From: Coprothermobacter proteolyticus DSM 5265
Lineage (GTDB): Bacteria > Coprothermobacterota > Coprothermobacteria > Coprothermobacterales > Coprothermobacteraceae
Length of the DNA stretch: 64,000 nt
Assembly: GCF_000020945.1 (NCBI RefSeq)
Contig: NC_011295.1
Coordinates: 310,001-374,000 of the forward strand
Reading direction: 5' to 3'
Shown here: positions 49,208-58,021 of the stretch, piece by piece
How positions within the stretch are numbered: position 1 is the stretch's first letter
Layout: each line of letters begins with the position of its first letter
The notes under the pieces: model-generated
What the model was told of the DNA's origin: nothing
Seen by the model: the letters and a program-made list of their open reading frames with translations, nothing else
The model's database searches: none
Made by a program: the position numbers and the translations under genes

Positions 49208-49789
49208 ATGATAGATTTTCAGCCCACCGACGGGCTCATTGTAGTTGATATTCAAAGGGATTTTTGTCCTGGGGGCACCTTGGCGGTGCCCCAGGGAGAT
49301 GAAATAATAGATGTGGTAAACAGGATCATTAAGAAAGCAGAAGAAGCTGGTTCAGTAATCGTTTACACCAGAGATTGGCATCCAGAAAATCATCTTTCAT
49401 TCAAAGCATATGGTGGTATTTGGCCACCTCACTGTGTGCAGTGGACACCAGGTGCTGAATTTCACCCCCAACTTTATCTTTCTGAAAAGGGCATCATTTT
49501 AGACAAAGGCACGCATCCGGAGTTTGAAGCATATAGTGGTTTTCAAGGTACGGGTCTGCATCAAATTTTTAAAGATCGTGGCGTAAACAGGGTTTTCGTT
49601 GTGGGTCTTGCTACTGACTACTGTGTAAAAGAAACGGCTGTTGACGCGCTTCGCTACAGGTATGAAACCTTTGTTGTGGCTGACGCAGTAAAAGGTGTAA
49701 ATGTTAATCCTGATGATTCCCAGAAAGCGCTGCAGCACATCGAGGACATGGGCGGTAAGGTCATACTTTCTCAGGAGTTGCTTCCGTGA
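49208..49789 (+). CDS. pncA: Nicotinamidase (isochorismatase-like hydrolase)
   Basis: A protein of 193 residues. The catalytic triad is visible: Asp in VDIQRDFCPGGTLAVP (about residue 11), Lys in LDKGTHPEFEAYSGF (about residue 102) and Cys in GLATDYCVKETA (about residue 141). The metal-binding segment is DWHPENHLSF. It hydrolyses nicotinamide to nicotinate in NAD salvage. It starts 8 bases after the transketolase-like gene and overlaps the methyltransferase gene by 4 bases. Confidence 0.93.
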   Translation: MIDFQPTDGLIVVDIQRDFCPGGTLAVPQGDEIIDVVNRIIKKAEEAGSVIVYTRDWHPENHLSFKAYGGIWPPHCVQWTPGAEFHPQLYLSEKGIILDKGTHPEFEAYSGFQGTGLHQIFKDRGVNRVFVVGLATDYCVKETAVDALRYRYETFVVADAVKGVNVNPDDSQKALQHIEDMGGKVILSQELLP

Positions 49790-50547
49790 GATTCATAGAG
49801 AGTCCAAAGAATCCAAAAATAAAGGAAATCAAAAAACTGCTAAGTAGTAAGAAAGCACGTGATGAAAAGGGTCAGTTTGTTCTGGAGGGTCCGAAAGCCA
49901 TTGAAGCTTACGTTCAGTCAGGTGGAAAGGTGTTAGAACTCCTTTACAGTAAAGATGCCAAAGACTTACCTAAAGTGAACGCCGTAGTTACTCAGTGCGC
50001 TCCAGGGGTTATGGAAGCTGTAAGCGATGTAGCAGGAGATCAGGGTGTCATAGCCATTGCTCAGAAAAGGGATTGGACACCCCAGCAGGTCCTAAAGCGT
50101 AAGCGTATTGTGGTTTTGGAACAGCTTCAAGATCCAGGTAACTTGGGCACCATACTTCGAACGGCAGCGGCCTTTGATTACGGGGTAATACTAACTACTG
50201 GGAGCGCTGACGTTTACAATCCCAAGGTTGTGCGTGCTTTGGCAGGCAATTTCCTAGCTCCTTTTGTCTATGTCACTGGCGGTGAAGCCCTGGAACTTTG
50301 CAAAAACCTGTTTGTTGTCACTACTTACAAATCTTCAGAAAAGCCGGATTTCAAGTGGCGGCAACCCTTTGCCATTGTTTTGGGCAATGAGGGGCAAGGG
50401 CTTACTGAATCCTGGAGACGTATTGCAAAAGCCAACGCCTGGATACCTTCAAAAGTAGAGTCTCTCAATGTATCAGTTACTAGTGCCATACTGATGTGGG
50501 AGGGGACGAAAATTGGAACTGCAAAAAGCAGTGGAGATCTTATCTGA
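49786..50547 (+). CDS. SPOUT RNA methyltransferase (TrmH/RlmB family)
   Basis: A protein of 253 residues. The N-terminal L30-like substrate domain (SPKNPKIKEIKKLLSSKKARDEKGQFVLEG, here residues about 5-34) precedes the SpoU knot domain: VLEQLQDPGNLGTILRTAAAF (motif 1, about residue 109), IVLGNEGQGL (motif 2, about residue 195) and SLNVSVTSAILMWE (motif 3). It 2'-O-methylates rRNA or tRNA ribose; the target is unknown. GTG start in a 4-base overlap with pncA. It overlaps nth by 35 bases. Confidence 0.9.
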   Translation: MRFIESPKNPKIKEIKKLLSSKKARDEKGQFVLEGPKAIEAYVQSGGKVLELLYSKDAKDLPKVNAVVTQCAPGVMEAVSDVAGDQGVIAIAQKRDWTPQQVLKRKRIVVLEQLQDPGNLGTILRTAAAFDYGVILTTGSADVYNPKVVRALAGNFLAPFVYVTGGEALELCKNLFVVTTYKSSEKPDFKWRQPFAIVLGNEGQGLTESWRRIAKANAWIPSKVESLNVSVTSAILMWEGTKIGTAKSSGDLI

Positions 50548-51160
50548 GACCCACAAGAACGATTTGCATTTTGACCTGGAATTTGATAGCCCTTATGAGC
50601 TTCTCATAGCTGCTCTGCTGGCTGCTCAGGCTAGCGATGAATCGGTTAACGAAATCACCAAAGGGTTCTTCCCCAAGTTTCCATCTGCGCAAGCTGTAGC
50701 CGAAGCTGACGTGGAAACGCTGGAAAAGGCCATTTATCCGGTGAATTTTTACAAGACCAAAGCCAAGCGACTCAAAGAGTGTTGTCAAGCGTTGGTTGAG
50801 AAGTTTCATGGTGAGGTACCAAACAACGTTGAGGATTTGACAGAACTTCCGGGTGTGGGTAAAAAGACTGCGTCCATGGTTGTACTAGGCGCTTTTGGGC
50901 AGCCTGCGGTGGTTGTGGACCGTCATGTGCTCAGAGTACTAAATCGACTTGGTTTTAGTTTCAAAGACGCCGATGTGGCTGAAGAAGAAATCAGAAAAAT
51001 GCTCGCACCAGAGTACTGGGGTAAGCTTTCCTATTCTTTCATGAGGCATGGTAAAACTATTTGTCTGGCAAGAAAGCCGCTGTGTGACAAATGCCCCTTA
51101 AAGGATTGTTGTCCCAGCAGTAATGCAGGCAGCAATGGTAACCAAAAGGATAGCTTTTGA
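50513..51160 (+). CDS. nth: Endonuclease III
   Basis: A protein of 215 residues with DNA glycosylase and AP-lyase activity on oxidised pyrimidines. The HhH has the catalytic Lys in LPGVGKKTASMV (about residue 118) and the catalytic Asp in VVVDRHVLRV (about residue 137; Arg replaces the usual Thr after Asp). The [4Fe-4S] cluster motif C-x6-C-x2-C-x5-C is complete at about residues 183-200. A TTG start inside the methyltransferase gene is used. The last codon overlaps the next frame. Confidence 0.93.
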   Translation: MELQKAVEILSETHKNDLHFDLEFDSPYELLIAALLAAQASDESVNEITKGFFPKFPSAQAVAEADVETLEKAIYPVNFYKTKAKRLKECCQALVEKFHGEVPNNVEDLTELPGVGKKTASMVVLGAFGQPAVVVDRHVLRVLNRLGFSFKDADVAEEEIRKMLAPEYWGKLSYSFMRHGKTICLARKPLCDKCPLKDCCPSSNAGSNGNQKDSF

Positions 51161-51162
51161 CA

Positions 51163-51633
51163 ATGGCTCCACTTGATTGGATCACTGCCGCAATAATAGT
51201 TTACTTTGCTGTCTCTGGCCTTCTCAGTGGCGCAGGTGCACTGGCAACTACGTTAAGTGTGTTTCTCACTGTGGCATCGCGTAGCTTTATAACTACACAG
51301 CTTACGCACTGGGTTTTTCAGCTCATCTCCAGTCTGGGCGCAGATCCTTCTTATGGTCAGCCTCTATCATTAGTTCTTTCATTTCTCCTGTTTTTTACCC
51401 TGGCTCGTCTAGTTTTAAGAGCCTTACTTGGCGTTATCTTGCCTCGGGCAGGCATTGGCAGAGTTATTTACGCTGTGGGTAGTGTGATTGTTAACGGCTA
51501 TGCTTACCTTTACTTGCTTAATGCTCTTCTGAGAAGCTCATGGCAGAGTTACATCTGGCTCATGCCATATTTCCAAGGAACTCACACTTTTAGGCTACTT
51601 GAGACAATTTTCGGCACTGTGACAGCTGTGTGA
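51163..51633 (+). CDS. CvpA-like membrane protein
   Basis: A protein of 156 residues with four predicted membrane helices, starting PLDWITAAIIVYFAVSGLLSG, which is like the D-x-I/V-I-x-x-x-x-x-x-x-G-x-x-x-G start of CvpA proteins. The loop SLGADPSYGQPLSLVLSFLLFF is also in the CvpA place. The family is tied to colicin V export and envelope homeostasis, with no defined biochemistry. The match is by pattern. ATG at 51163 is preferred to a TTG two codons earlier. Confidence 0.6.
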   Translation: MAPLDWITAAIIVYFAVSGLLSGAGALATTLSVFLTVASRSFITTQLTHWVFQLISSLGADPSYGQPLSLVLSFLLFFTLARLVLRALLGVILPRAGIGRVIYAVGSVIVNGYAYLYLLNALLRSSWQSYIWLMPYFQGTHTFRLLETIFGTVTAV

Positions 51634-51642
51634 AACTTTTTG

Positions 51643-51669
51643 CCTCCGTGTGCGTCTACTTGACGGAGG
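51643..51669 (+). promoter_or_regulatory. Hairpin that hides the ribosome binding site of the SIMPL gene
   Basis: CCTCCGT (51643-51649) pairs perfectly with ACGGAGG (51663-51669) across a 13-base loop. The second arm is the Shine-Dalgarno sequence, 9 bases before the ATG at 51679. When folded it would block ribosome entry. Confidence 0.6.
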
Positions 51670-51678
51670 TGATACAAA

Positions 51679-52410
51679 ATGAAAAAGTTCTACAGCAGTC
51701 CACTGCTGGCATTGGCAGTGGTAGCGGCAGTTTTACTAGGTGCTTGGCTATTACCTGTAGGAGCGGCCAGCACGGATTCACAGGAAACACCCACCATTTC
51801 AGTAAATGGTATTGCAAAAGTGGAAGTTGTTCCTGACATGGCTGTGGTGAATTTTGTAGTAGAAGCAACGCAGCAGACAGCTTCACTGGCCATGGCTGAG
51901 GTAACCAAAGGAGCCAACGCCGTAGTGGAGGCAGTAAAAGATATCGTGAAGGACGAAAAGAACATAAAAACTAGTAATGTGAGCGTTTACCCTTGGTACG
52001 ACTACACCGAAAAAGGTACCGAGCTTTTGGGATACAGGGCAGTTGTGCAGATTTCTGTTAAGTCCTCCGTAGAAGACCTACCTTCAATCATTGATGAAGC
52101 ATTTACTGCAGGCGCTACTGGAATGAGTGGCATTGCATACGAGTACTCGAAGACCGCCTCTGTTATGGACCAGCTTATTAAGGATGCCATGGCTGATGCT
52201 CGTCACAAAGCTGAAGTGGCTTTGTCTGCTGAGCATGCCACACCGGGTAAATTGGCCAGCGTACAGGTTTTGGAAAGCTCTACACCAATTTGGCGAAGCG
52301 AGGCTTCATACTCCAAGGATGCACAAACAATGGCACAGGACATCAACATCATGCCTGGTGTTCAAGAAGTAAGCGTCAGTGTATCTGTTTCTTACGTCAT
52401 TAATCAATAA
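51679..52410 (+). CDS. Exported SIMPL-domain protein (DUF541)
   Basis: A protein of 243 residues. A signal peptide (about 1-29, ending VGAAS) precedes a SIMPL domain: ISVNGIAKVEVVPDMAVVNFVVEA (residues about 39-62), IKTSNVSVYPWYDY, GYRAVVQISVKS, LIKDAMADARHKAEVAL and PGVQEVSVSVSVSYVI. The A-D-A-R-x-K-A helix is a family hallmark. The proteins are periplasmic or outside the membrane and of unknown activity, tied to oxidative stress in some species. It is followed by a strong terminator. Confidence 0.88.
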   Translation: MKKFYSSPLLALAVVAAVLLGAWLLPVGAASTDSQETPTISVNGIAKVEVVPDMAVVNFVVEATQQTASLAMAEVTKGANAVVEAVKDIVKDEKNIKTSNVSVYPWYDYTEKGTELLGYRAVVQISVKSSVEDLPSIIDEAFTAGATGMSGIAYEYSKTASVMDQLIKDAMADARHKAEVALSAEHATPGKLASVQVLESSTPIWRSEASYSKDAQTMAQDINIMPGVQEVSVSVSVSYVINQ

Positions 52411-52465
52411 TAGGGCACTAAAAGTACTGTGCTGTAAGGACGTTTAGGAAGTCACTTGCGGGGGA

Positions 52466-52504
52466 AGAGGGCGCATGAAAATCTACATGTGCCCTCTTTT
52501 GTTT
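52466..52504 (+). terminator. Intrinsic terminator after the SIMPL gene
   Basis: AGAGGGCGCATG (52466-52477) and CATGTGCCCTCT (52486-52497) form a 12-pair stem with one G-T and an 8-base loop, followed by TTTGTTTT. It also shows that the next gene must start downstream of it. Confidence 0.85.
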
Positions 52505-52518
52505 TACAATGCTTTTAT

Positions 52519-53250
52519 ATGGAGAATGGTATTATTGACTACTTTGGTGAGCTTTACTACAAATGCTTTGCAACTAAACTGGAGCAGCGCTCCGAGCAGG
52601 AGGCACGTCTTGCGCTGAAGCTACTTGATTCGCCTCGCAGCATTTTGGACGTGGGTTGCGGCTGGGGACGTCACTTGCAGTACTTTCTTCGCTGGGGATT
52701 GGATGCCTGGGGGGTGGAACCGAACCCGTTTTTTGTGCAGATTTTCAAAGAACGTAATCCTTTGTGGTCAAATCGTATCATACATAACAAACTGCAAAAT
52801 CTCAATGTGTTCAAGCAGTTTTCAGCTGTGGTGAGCTTGTGGACCAGTATTGGCTGGGATCAAAGTGATCAGGAAGAACAAGAGCTGTTCAGAAAACTAT
52901 CAGAATTCCTTTCGCCTGGAGGTTTACTCTTGCTGGATGTAGATAACCTTAAAGGCTGGCAAGCACGCTTTTGCAGAAAGTGGTGGGAAAGAGTTGATGG
53001 TGGTTATGTTCTTGACCAGCATGCACTTAAAGGTAGCAAACTTACCACAACACGGCAATTTCTTCTAGATGCAGGGAGCACCTACAAGGTAACCAGGCAG
53101 CTAAAACTTTATACTTTAGAAGATTTGCAGGCTTTGGCAGAACCTTATCAGCTTTTCCTCAGAGCCACTTACCGCGACTTAAGTGGTAACCCTTTTTACC
53201 CTGAAGCCCCGAGGATTGTCGCTGTGTTTGAGAAAATTACCGCAGCGTAA
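52519..53250 (+). CDS. SAM-dependent class I methyltransferase
   Basis: A protein of 243 residues. The SAM-binding motif ILDVGCGWGRHLQYFLRWG lies at about residue 41, an acidic end of strand 2 at GVEPNP (about residue 64), and a motif-4 like VVSLWTSIGW, followed by LSPGGLLLLDVDN. The substrate is unknown; the fold suits small molecules. The ATG at 52519 follows the terminator and stands 8 bases after TACAAT (52505-52510), with no SD, so the mRNA seems leaderless. Its end overlaps the opposite-strand birA by 14 bases. Confidence 0.85.
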   Translation: MENGIIDYFGELYYKCFATKLEQRSEQEARLALKLLDSPRSILDVGCGWGRHLQYFLRWGLDAWGVEPNPFFVQIFKERNPLWSNRIIHNKLQNLNVFKQFSAVVSLWTSIGWDQSDQEEQELFRKLSEFLSPGGLLLLDVDNLKGWQARFCRKWWERVDGGYVLDQHALKGSKLTTTRQFLLDAGSTYKVTRQLKLYTLEDLQALAEPYQLFLRATYRDLSGNPFYPEAPRIVAVFEKITAA

Positions 53251-53938
53251 CCTCACCCCAACCTAACGTTACCAGTTTGCCTTCCATGTTCAGGATCAAA
53301 CTTCCATCTTCTTCAATGTCCACAGCGGTTCCTTCCCAAACTTGATCGTTGCTTCGTACCCGCAATTTCTTTCCCATGGATTTGAATTTGTCTTTGAACG
53401 TGGCAAGGATTTCCGAAAAATCAACGATTTGCTCGTACACCTGCTCCATGCGGTAGATAAGGTACATGAGTGGTTGCTCTACTGGTAAAGCCTGTCCGAA
53501 CGCGTGTTTTATAGAAGTTGCCTCAGTATCGTCGGGAAACTCATCTTGATTAACATTGAGACCAACACCCACCACCACTCCTACAAGTCCATCCTGCCAA
53601 ATGCCTTCAGGCAGAATGCCTGCCACCTTCTTACCTTCAATTAGTACGTCATTGGGCCACTTGGTTTCCCATGGCACAGGGAGTAAATCCAAATACTCTC
53701 CCACAAAAACGGCAGTAGCAAGCCCAAGCAAAGGTGGATTACTGTAGGTACTACCCGGCAAAGCGAAGCTTACCAACAGACTTTTCCCTGGCTCGTCCTC
53801 CCACACTCGACCCAAACGACCTTTGCCCCTAGTTTGATGCTCTGCCACGAAAGCAGCAGGTTCTTTGTTGCCTTCCAAAATGTACTTGCGAGCAAGGTCG
53901 TTTGTGGATTCCACCACTTCGAACTTCTGTATTCTCAT
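53237..53938 (-). CDS. birA: Biotin--protein ligase (BirA without DNA-binding domain)
   Basis: A protein of 233 residues. The catalytic core has VVESTNDLARKYI, the biotinyl-AMP loop GKGRLGRVW (GRGRxGR type, with Lys at position 2), WETKWPNDVLIEGKKVAGILPEG and VGVGLNVN, and a C-terminal SH3-like domain. There is no N-terminal helix-turn-helix, so it is a monofunctional ligase and cannot repress biotin genes. GGGGGTG lies 6 bases before the ATG. Confidence 0.92.
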   Translation of the reverse strand: MRIQKFEVVESTNDLARKYILEGNKEPAAFVAEHQTRGKGRLGRVWEDEPGKSLLVSFALPGSTYSNPPLLGLATAVFVGEYLDLLPVPWETKWPNDVLIEGKKVAGILPEGIWQDGLVGVVVGVGLNVNQDEFPDDTEATSIKHAFGQALPVEQPLMYLIYRMEQVYEQIVDFSEILATFKDKFKSMGKKLRVRSNDQVWEGTAVDIEEDGSLILNMEGKLVTLGWGEVTLR

Positions 53939-54000
53939 GGTGAGCACCCCCTTTGACACATTATAACAGTGTTAAACTGAAAGTGGAGGTGAAGGTAACC

Positions 54001-55773
54001 ATGATGGAATGGTCCTTAAGTGAACTTTATCCCTCTTTTGATTCTCCTGAGTTTCAAGGGGATTTGAAGGAGCTGGAAAATCGTGTTAAAGAGTTTAACG
54101 ACTGGTCCCAAGGAGCCTTAAAGGATTACACTGCTCCCGTTTCTAAAGCAGAAGCAGGCATTAAACATACCATGGCTATTGCTGAGCTTTATGAGAAACT
54201 GGGCGCTTTTGCGCAGCTGACCATTAGTGTGGAGGCCTATAACGAGCAGGCAGCGAAGGCAGCCGATCGTGTGCACACCGTAGTAGCCGATATGGCTCTG
54301 GGTGACACAAGGTTTAAGAAGTGGCTGGCGGGTTTGGGAAACCTTGATGAGGTTATTGGAAAATCCGAATTACTTAAAGAGCATGAGTATTTCATAAAGG
54401 ATTCCGTGCGTTATGCTCGTAGGTTGCTAAGCGAGCAAGAGGAAGAGCTCATAAACAAACTGCAAAGCACGGGCAGTCTGGCTTGGTCAAGGTTGCAGGG
54501 TAACCTCACAGCTAAGCTGCTTGTGGACATGAAGAAGGATGGCAAAGAAGAGAAACTTCCGCTCACGGTTGTGCGCAACATGGCCTACCACGAAGACAGG
54601 AACGTGCGCATGGCAGCTTACGAAGCTGAGCTAAAGGCCTATGAAAAAATCGATGAGGCGGTTGCATCCAGCCTAAACGGTATCAAGGGGGAGTTTTTGA
54701 CCATATCCAAGAAGCGTGGTTACAAGGATCCGCTAGAAGCCACACTGGAAACGGCAAAGATGGATAGGGCGATTTTTGATACTCTCATGGATGTCATGAA
54801 TGAGAGTTTGCCTGTATTCCGTAGGTACCTAAAAATCAAGGCAGAAATTCTCGGACATGGTGATCGTCTGCCTTGGTATGATCTTTTTGCGCCTGTAGGC
54901 AGAAGCAGCCGTAAGTTCAGCATAAATGATGCACGGGACTATATTGTGACCAATTTCGGAAAATTCGCACCCGAACTCTCGGACCTTGCAAGGACGGCTT
55001 TTGATAACAAGTGGATCGACGCTACACCCAGAGAAGGGAAGCGTGGCGGAGCATTCTGCTATGGTTTGCATCCCATCAAACAATCTCGTATCATGGCCAA
55101 TTTTGATGGAACCTTTGATGGAGTTACCACCCTCAGCCACGAGCTTGGTCATGCCTTCCACAATTGGTGCCAGCGTGACGAGAGCATTCTGAATGCTGAT
55201 TCACCCATGCCCCTAGCAGAAACAGCATCCACCTTCAATGAAACCATGATCACTGAAATAGCTCTTTCCGAGGCAGATCCACAGGAGCAGCTATTCATTC
55301 TGGAGAAGAGTTTAAGCGGTGATACTCAAGTGGTCGTGGACATTCTTAGTAGGTTCCTGTTTGAATCCGAGGTGTTTAGGAGGAGAACGCAAGGACCACT
55401 CTCAGTGAGTGAACTTAAAGAAATTATGGCCGATGCACAGAAACAAGCTTATGGCGAGGCTTTAAACTGGGACTACCTGCATCCTTACATGTGGGTTAAC
55501 AAGCCTCACTACTACTATGCTAATCTGCACTTCTACAATTTCCCTTACGCTTTCGGTCAATTGTTTAGTAAAGCTCTTTACGCCATGTACAAGGAGCAGG
55601 GGAAGGACTTTATTCCCGCGTATGAAAATCTTTTAAGAAATACTGGCAAACACGACATAGGAGAACTGGGACAGCTTATCGGCGTGGATCTGACTCAGAA
55701 GTCTTTCTGGGAGAAATCCATCGAGCTTATCGAGCAGCAAGTAGAGCAGTTTGAACGGTTGGCAAAGGCATAG
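54001..55773 (+). CDS. Oligoendopeptidase F (M3 family)
   Basis: A protein of 590 residues. The zinc site is HELGHAFHNW (HExxH) at about residue 379, with the third ligand in the ETASTFNE segment (about residue 408). The motif TRFKKWL-type helical N-terminus and YANLHFYNFPYAFG near the end are typical of M3B peptidases. It cleaves peptides of roughly 7-17 residues in the cytoplasm. GGAGGTGAAGG precedes two ATGs (54001, 54004). It has a strong terminator and is monocistronic. Confidence 0.94.
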   Translation: MMEWSLSELYPSFDSPEFQGDLKELENRVKEFNDWSQGALKDYTAPVSKAEAGIKHTMAIAELYEKLGAFAQLTISVEAYNEQAAKAADRVHTVVADMALGDTRFKKWLAGLGNLDEVIGKSELLKEHEYFIKDSVRYARRLLSEQEEELINKLQSTGSLAWSRLQGNLTAKLLVDMKKDGKEEKLPLTVVRNMAYHEDRNVRMAAYEAELKAYEKIDEAVASSLNGIKGEFLTISKKRGYKDPLEATLETAKMDRAIFDTLMDVMNESLPVFRRYLKIKAEILGHGDRLPWYDLFAPVGRSSRKFSINDARDYIVTNFGKFAPELSDLARTAFDNKWIDATPREGKRGGAFCYGLHPIKQSRIMANFDGTFDGVTTLSHELGHAFHNWCQRDESILNADSPMPLAETASTFNETMITEIALSEADPQEQLFILEKSLSGDTQVVVDILSRFLFESEVFRRRTQGPLSVSELKEIMADAQKQAYGEALNWDYLHPYMWVNKPHYYYANLHFYNFPYAFGQLFSKALYAMYKEQGKDFIPAYENLLRNTGKHDIGELGQLIGVDLTQKSFWEKSIELIEQQVEQFERLAKA

Positions 55774-55812
55774 AAAAAGGTAAAAAACAAAAGGATTTTG
55801 TGGAGTTTAATA

Positions 55813-55852
55813 AAGAAGGGGAGTCGCTTTAAAAGGGCTCCCCTTCTTTATT
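55813..55852. terminator. Bidirectional terminator between pepF and the holin-like gene
   Basis: AAGAAGGGGAG (55813-55823) and CTCCCCTTCTT (55838-55848) form a perfect 11-pair stem with T-rich flanks on both sides (TATTAT after the plus-strand arm; TATTAAAC after the minus-strand arm). It serves two convergent genes. Confidence 0.8.
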
Positions 55853-55881
55853 ATGTGCTATTCGCGTTTTTAGGCGCTTTG

Positions 55882-56217
55882 TCAGAGAATCAGTGGCCTG
55901 ACGAACAGTCCCACTATACTAACGAGGATCCAGGCTATGATGGCTGCTCCAAAGGATTTCAAATAAATACCTGGGACTATTGATGCCATTAGCCAAATAA
56001 TCAGACCGTTTATGACTAAACTGAATAGCCCCAAGGTCAGTATGTTTATGGGCAACGTAAGCAAGGTCAATATGGGTTTTATGGTAAGCTGAGCCAACGT
56101 GAGTACCAAAGCACCCAGAATCATTGCTGTTAAATTGGCATAAGTCAAACCCTTGTAAATCAAGCTCACGATAGCAAGTACCACAAAATTCGCAAGCCAT
56201 TTTCCCAAAAAGAACAT
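55882..56217 (-). CDS. Phage-holin-family (DUF-type) four-helix membrane protein
   Basis: A protein of 111 residues with four membrane helices. It shows the Phage_holin_4_2/YvlD pattern: LANFVVLAIVSLIY, AMILGALVLTLAQLTIKPILTLLTLPINILTLGLFSLVINGLIIWLMASIVPG (residues about 33-85; N-x-x-x-x-P-I-L-x-x-x-x-x-P shape). Such proteins are common housekeeping membrane proteins despite the name; no phage genes are near. GGAGGTG lies 6 bases before the ATG at 56217. Confidence 0.8.
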   Translation of the reverse strand: MFFLGKWLANFVVLAIVSLIYKGLTYANLTAMILGALVLTLAQLTIKPILTLLTLPINILTLGLFSLVINGLIIWLMASIVPGIYLKSFGAAIIAWILVSIVGLFVRPLIL

Positions 56218-56236
56218 AACATCACCTCCGCTGGCA

Positions 56237-56248
56237 TATGTTAACATA
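56237..56248. promoter_or_regulatory. Perfect 12-base palindrome in the divergent gap
   Basis: TATGTTAACATA lies 20 bases before the holin-like gene and about 100 bases before the pyrophosphatase gene. Its arms match those of the repeat at 14703-14722 (ATGTTA...TAACAT) with no spacer. It may be an operator. Confidence 0.4.
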
Positions 56249-56345
56249 CGAAAGCGGTTTTCTTTTGGTTGTCCCAATATTCTCTTTTTTAATTAAAATA
56301 TGTCACATGTCACACAGCTATAGTCATGAGAATAGGGGCATGAGC

Positions 56346-57950
56346 ATGGATATGGAAATGGTATATGTGGTTGGTCATAAGAATCCTGATACTGATTCTG
56401 TGGTTTCAGCAGTGGGTTATGCAGCATTAAAACCGGAGGAATATGTTGCTTTCAGAGCTGGTGAGCCTAACGACGAGACTCTTGAAGTTTTCCAACTTGC
56501 CGGTACAGACGTGCCGCCACTTCTTAGTTCTTTGAGATTAACAGCATTGGATATGTCAAAACAACTTACTTCTTTGGATGAAAAAGCGACTTTTTTGGAA
56601 GCCTCCAAATTGCTGGAAAAACAAAAAGTGATTCCCGTACTTAAGTCAGACAAACTTTTGGGTATTGTCACTGAGAAGGATCTGTTTCGGGTCATACAAA
56701 AAGAGCTTTTTGAAGAGGAAGTGACAGTCCGCCTGGAGCCAGAAGTACTCATAAAAACCATACCGGGGCGCTTCCTTACTCCTCCGCGAGTCATTGAAGG
56801 GGTTCCACTAGTGCTAGCTTCTTCTACTGAAACAGCAGGCAACCGTGTACGCAGCAACAATGTAGTTATCATGGGCGATCGCTGGGACTTACTGCCCGTA
56901 CTGCTGAAGCGTCGTGTGCGTGCTGTCATTTTCACCATGGGTCTTTCCCCCTCGGAAAATGATTTGGAGCAACTGACGGATGCCGGCATCGTGGTTTTTT
57001 CTTCTTCTCTTCACACCTATAACACTATTCGTCTCATGTTCATGGCATTCACTGTCAAAGAAGCCATGAACGTAAACCCTGTAACGGTTTCGCCTCAGGA
57101 CGGTCTGGATTTCCTGCGTCGACTTTCAAACCTGCATAGGCACAGATACTTCCCCGTGGTGGAAGAAGATGGTTCTTTCCGGGGCTTGTTGGAACTGGCT
57201 GATTTGGCCAGTCCGCCGCGCAAAAAAGTGTTCCTAGTGGATCACAACGAACCTGGACAAGCTGTAGATGGTTTGCAGGAAGCGCAGGTAATGGGCATCA
57301 TCGATCACCACCGCCTTGGAGCATTCACCACTGATGAACCTGTGAAGATAATCATTGAGCCAGTGGGATCCACCTCCACCTTGGTGGCTCGAGAGTACTT
57401 GCGCCAGAATGCACACATGACTCGGCAGGTGGCAACGCTTCTTTTAGGCGGTCTGGTTAGTGACACACTTAACTTGCAGTCAGTAACCACAACACCTTTG
57501 GACGTGGATATTGCTCAGTTCTTGGAAGAAAGAAGTTTTCTTCCCCGTGATGAATTGGCTTCACGGCTTTTTCACGCTCGCGTTCAAGCAGTTTTGCGGG
57601 ATCCTTCAGCTCTGACTAAAGATTTTAAGCTTTTCACATTCGGTAAAGTGAGGGTGGGGATTGCTCAAATAGAAATTCCTGGAGGTTCCTCCTTGGCCCC
57701 TGTTATGAGAGATGCCATAGAAAAAGTCATGACTGAGAAGTTAGAAAAAGAGCGTTTGGATTTAGCATTATTCATGCTGACCGACATTACTCAGAAAGGC
57801 ACTCTGCTTTTCGCTTTCGGCCAGCGTCACATTGCGCAAATGGTTTGGGCAAAACCATTCAAAGACGGTACAGAATACTTGCCCTCTGTGGTCAGCCGTA
57901 AGAAGCAAATAGTACCACTTTTGGAACAAATACTGGGCGGTAACGGCTAG
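56346..57950 (+). CDS. ppaC: CBS-domain regulated manganese inorganic pyrophosphatase (family II)
   Basis: A protein of 534 residues. The DHH domain starts VYVVGHKNPDTDSVVSAVGYA (residues about 6-26) and continues, after an insert, with FLVDHNEPGQ, IIDHHRLG and a DHHA2 end with FLVSR-like PSVVSRKKQIVP. The insert (about residues 65-300) holds a CBS domain, a DRTGG-type domain (NNVVIMGDRWDLLPVLLKR...LSPSENDLEQL) and a second CBS domain, as in clostridial pyrophosphatases controlled by AMP and diadenosine polyphosphates. It hydrolyses pyrophosphate. Several in-frame ATGs (56340, 56346, 56352, 56358) precede the first strand; 56346 has the best SD spacing (AGGGG). Confidence 0.9.
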   Translation: MDMEMVYVVGHKNPDTDSVVSAVGYAALKPEEYVAFRAGEPNDETLEVFQLAGTDVPPLLSSLRLTALDMSKQLTSLDEKATFLEASKLLEKQKVIPVLKSDKLLGIVTEKDLFRVIQKELFEEEVTVRLEPEVLIKTIPGRFLTPPRVIEGVPLVLASSTETAGNRVRSNNVVIMGDRWDLLPVLLKRRVRAVIFTMGLSPSENDLEQLTDAGIVVFSSSLHTYNTIRLMFMAFTVKEAMNVNPVTVSPQDGLDFLRRLSNLHRHRYFPVVEEDGSFRGLLELADLASPPRKKVFLVDHNEPGQAVDGLQEAQVMGIIDHHRLGAFTTDEPVKIIIEPVGSTSTLVAREYLRQNAHMTRQVATLLLGGLVSDTLNLQSVTTTPLDVDIAQFLEERSFLPRDELASRLFHARVQAVLRDPSALTKDFKLFTFGKVRVGIAQIEIPGGSSLAPVMRDAIEKVMTEKLEKERLDLALFMLTDITQKGTLLFAFGQRHIAQMVWAKPFKDGTEYLPSVVSRKKQIVPLLEQILGGNG

Positions 57951-57985
57951 AAAAACATATAAAAAAACTTAAGCCGTTTTACCGC
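57936..57985. repeat. Long imperfect inverted repeat over the pyrophosphatase stop codon
   Basis: GGCGGTAACGGC (57936-57947) pairs with GCCGTTTTACCGCC (57972-57985) with a two-base bulge; the loop is A-rich. The first arm is coding sequence. It lies between convergent ppaC and htpX and probably ends or stabilises one or both mRNAs. Confidence 0.5.
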
Positions 57986-58021
57986 CCTCACCTCCCTTTG
58001 TGGGTATAGCTAACAGCTGTA

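Noticed and set aside
55882-56217. Prophage suggested by the holin-family name
   Set aside because: The family is common in non-phage chromosomes, and there are no integrase, capsid, lysin or att-like repeats around it.
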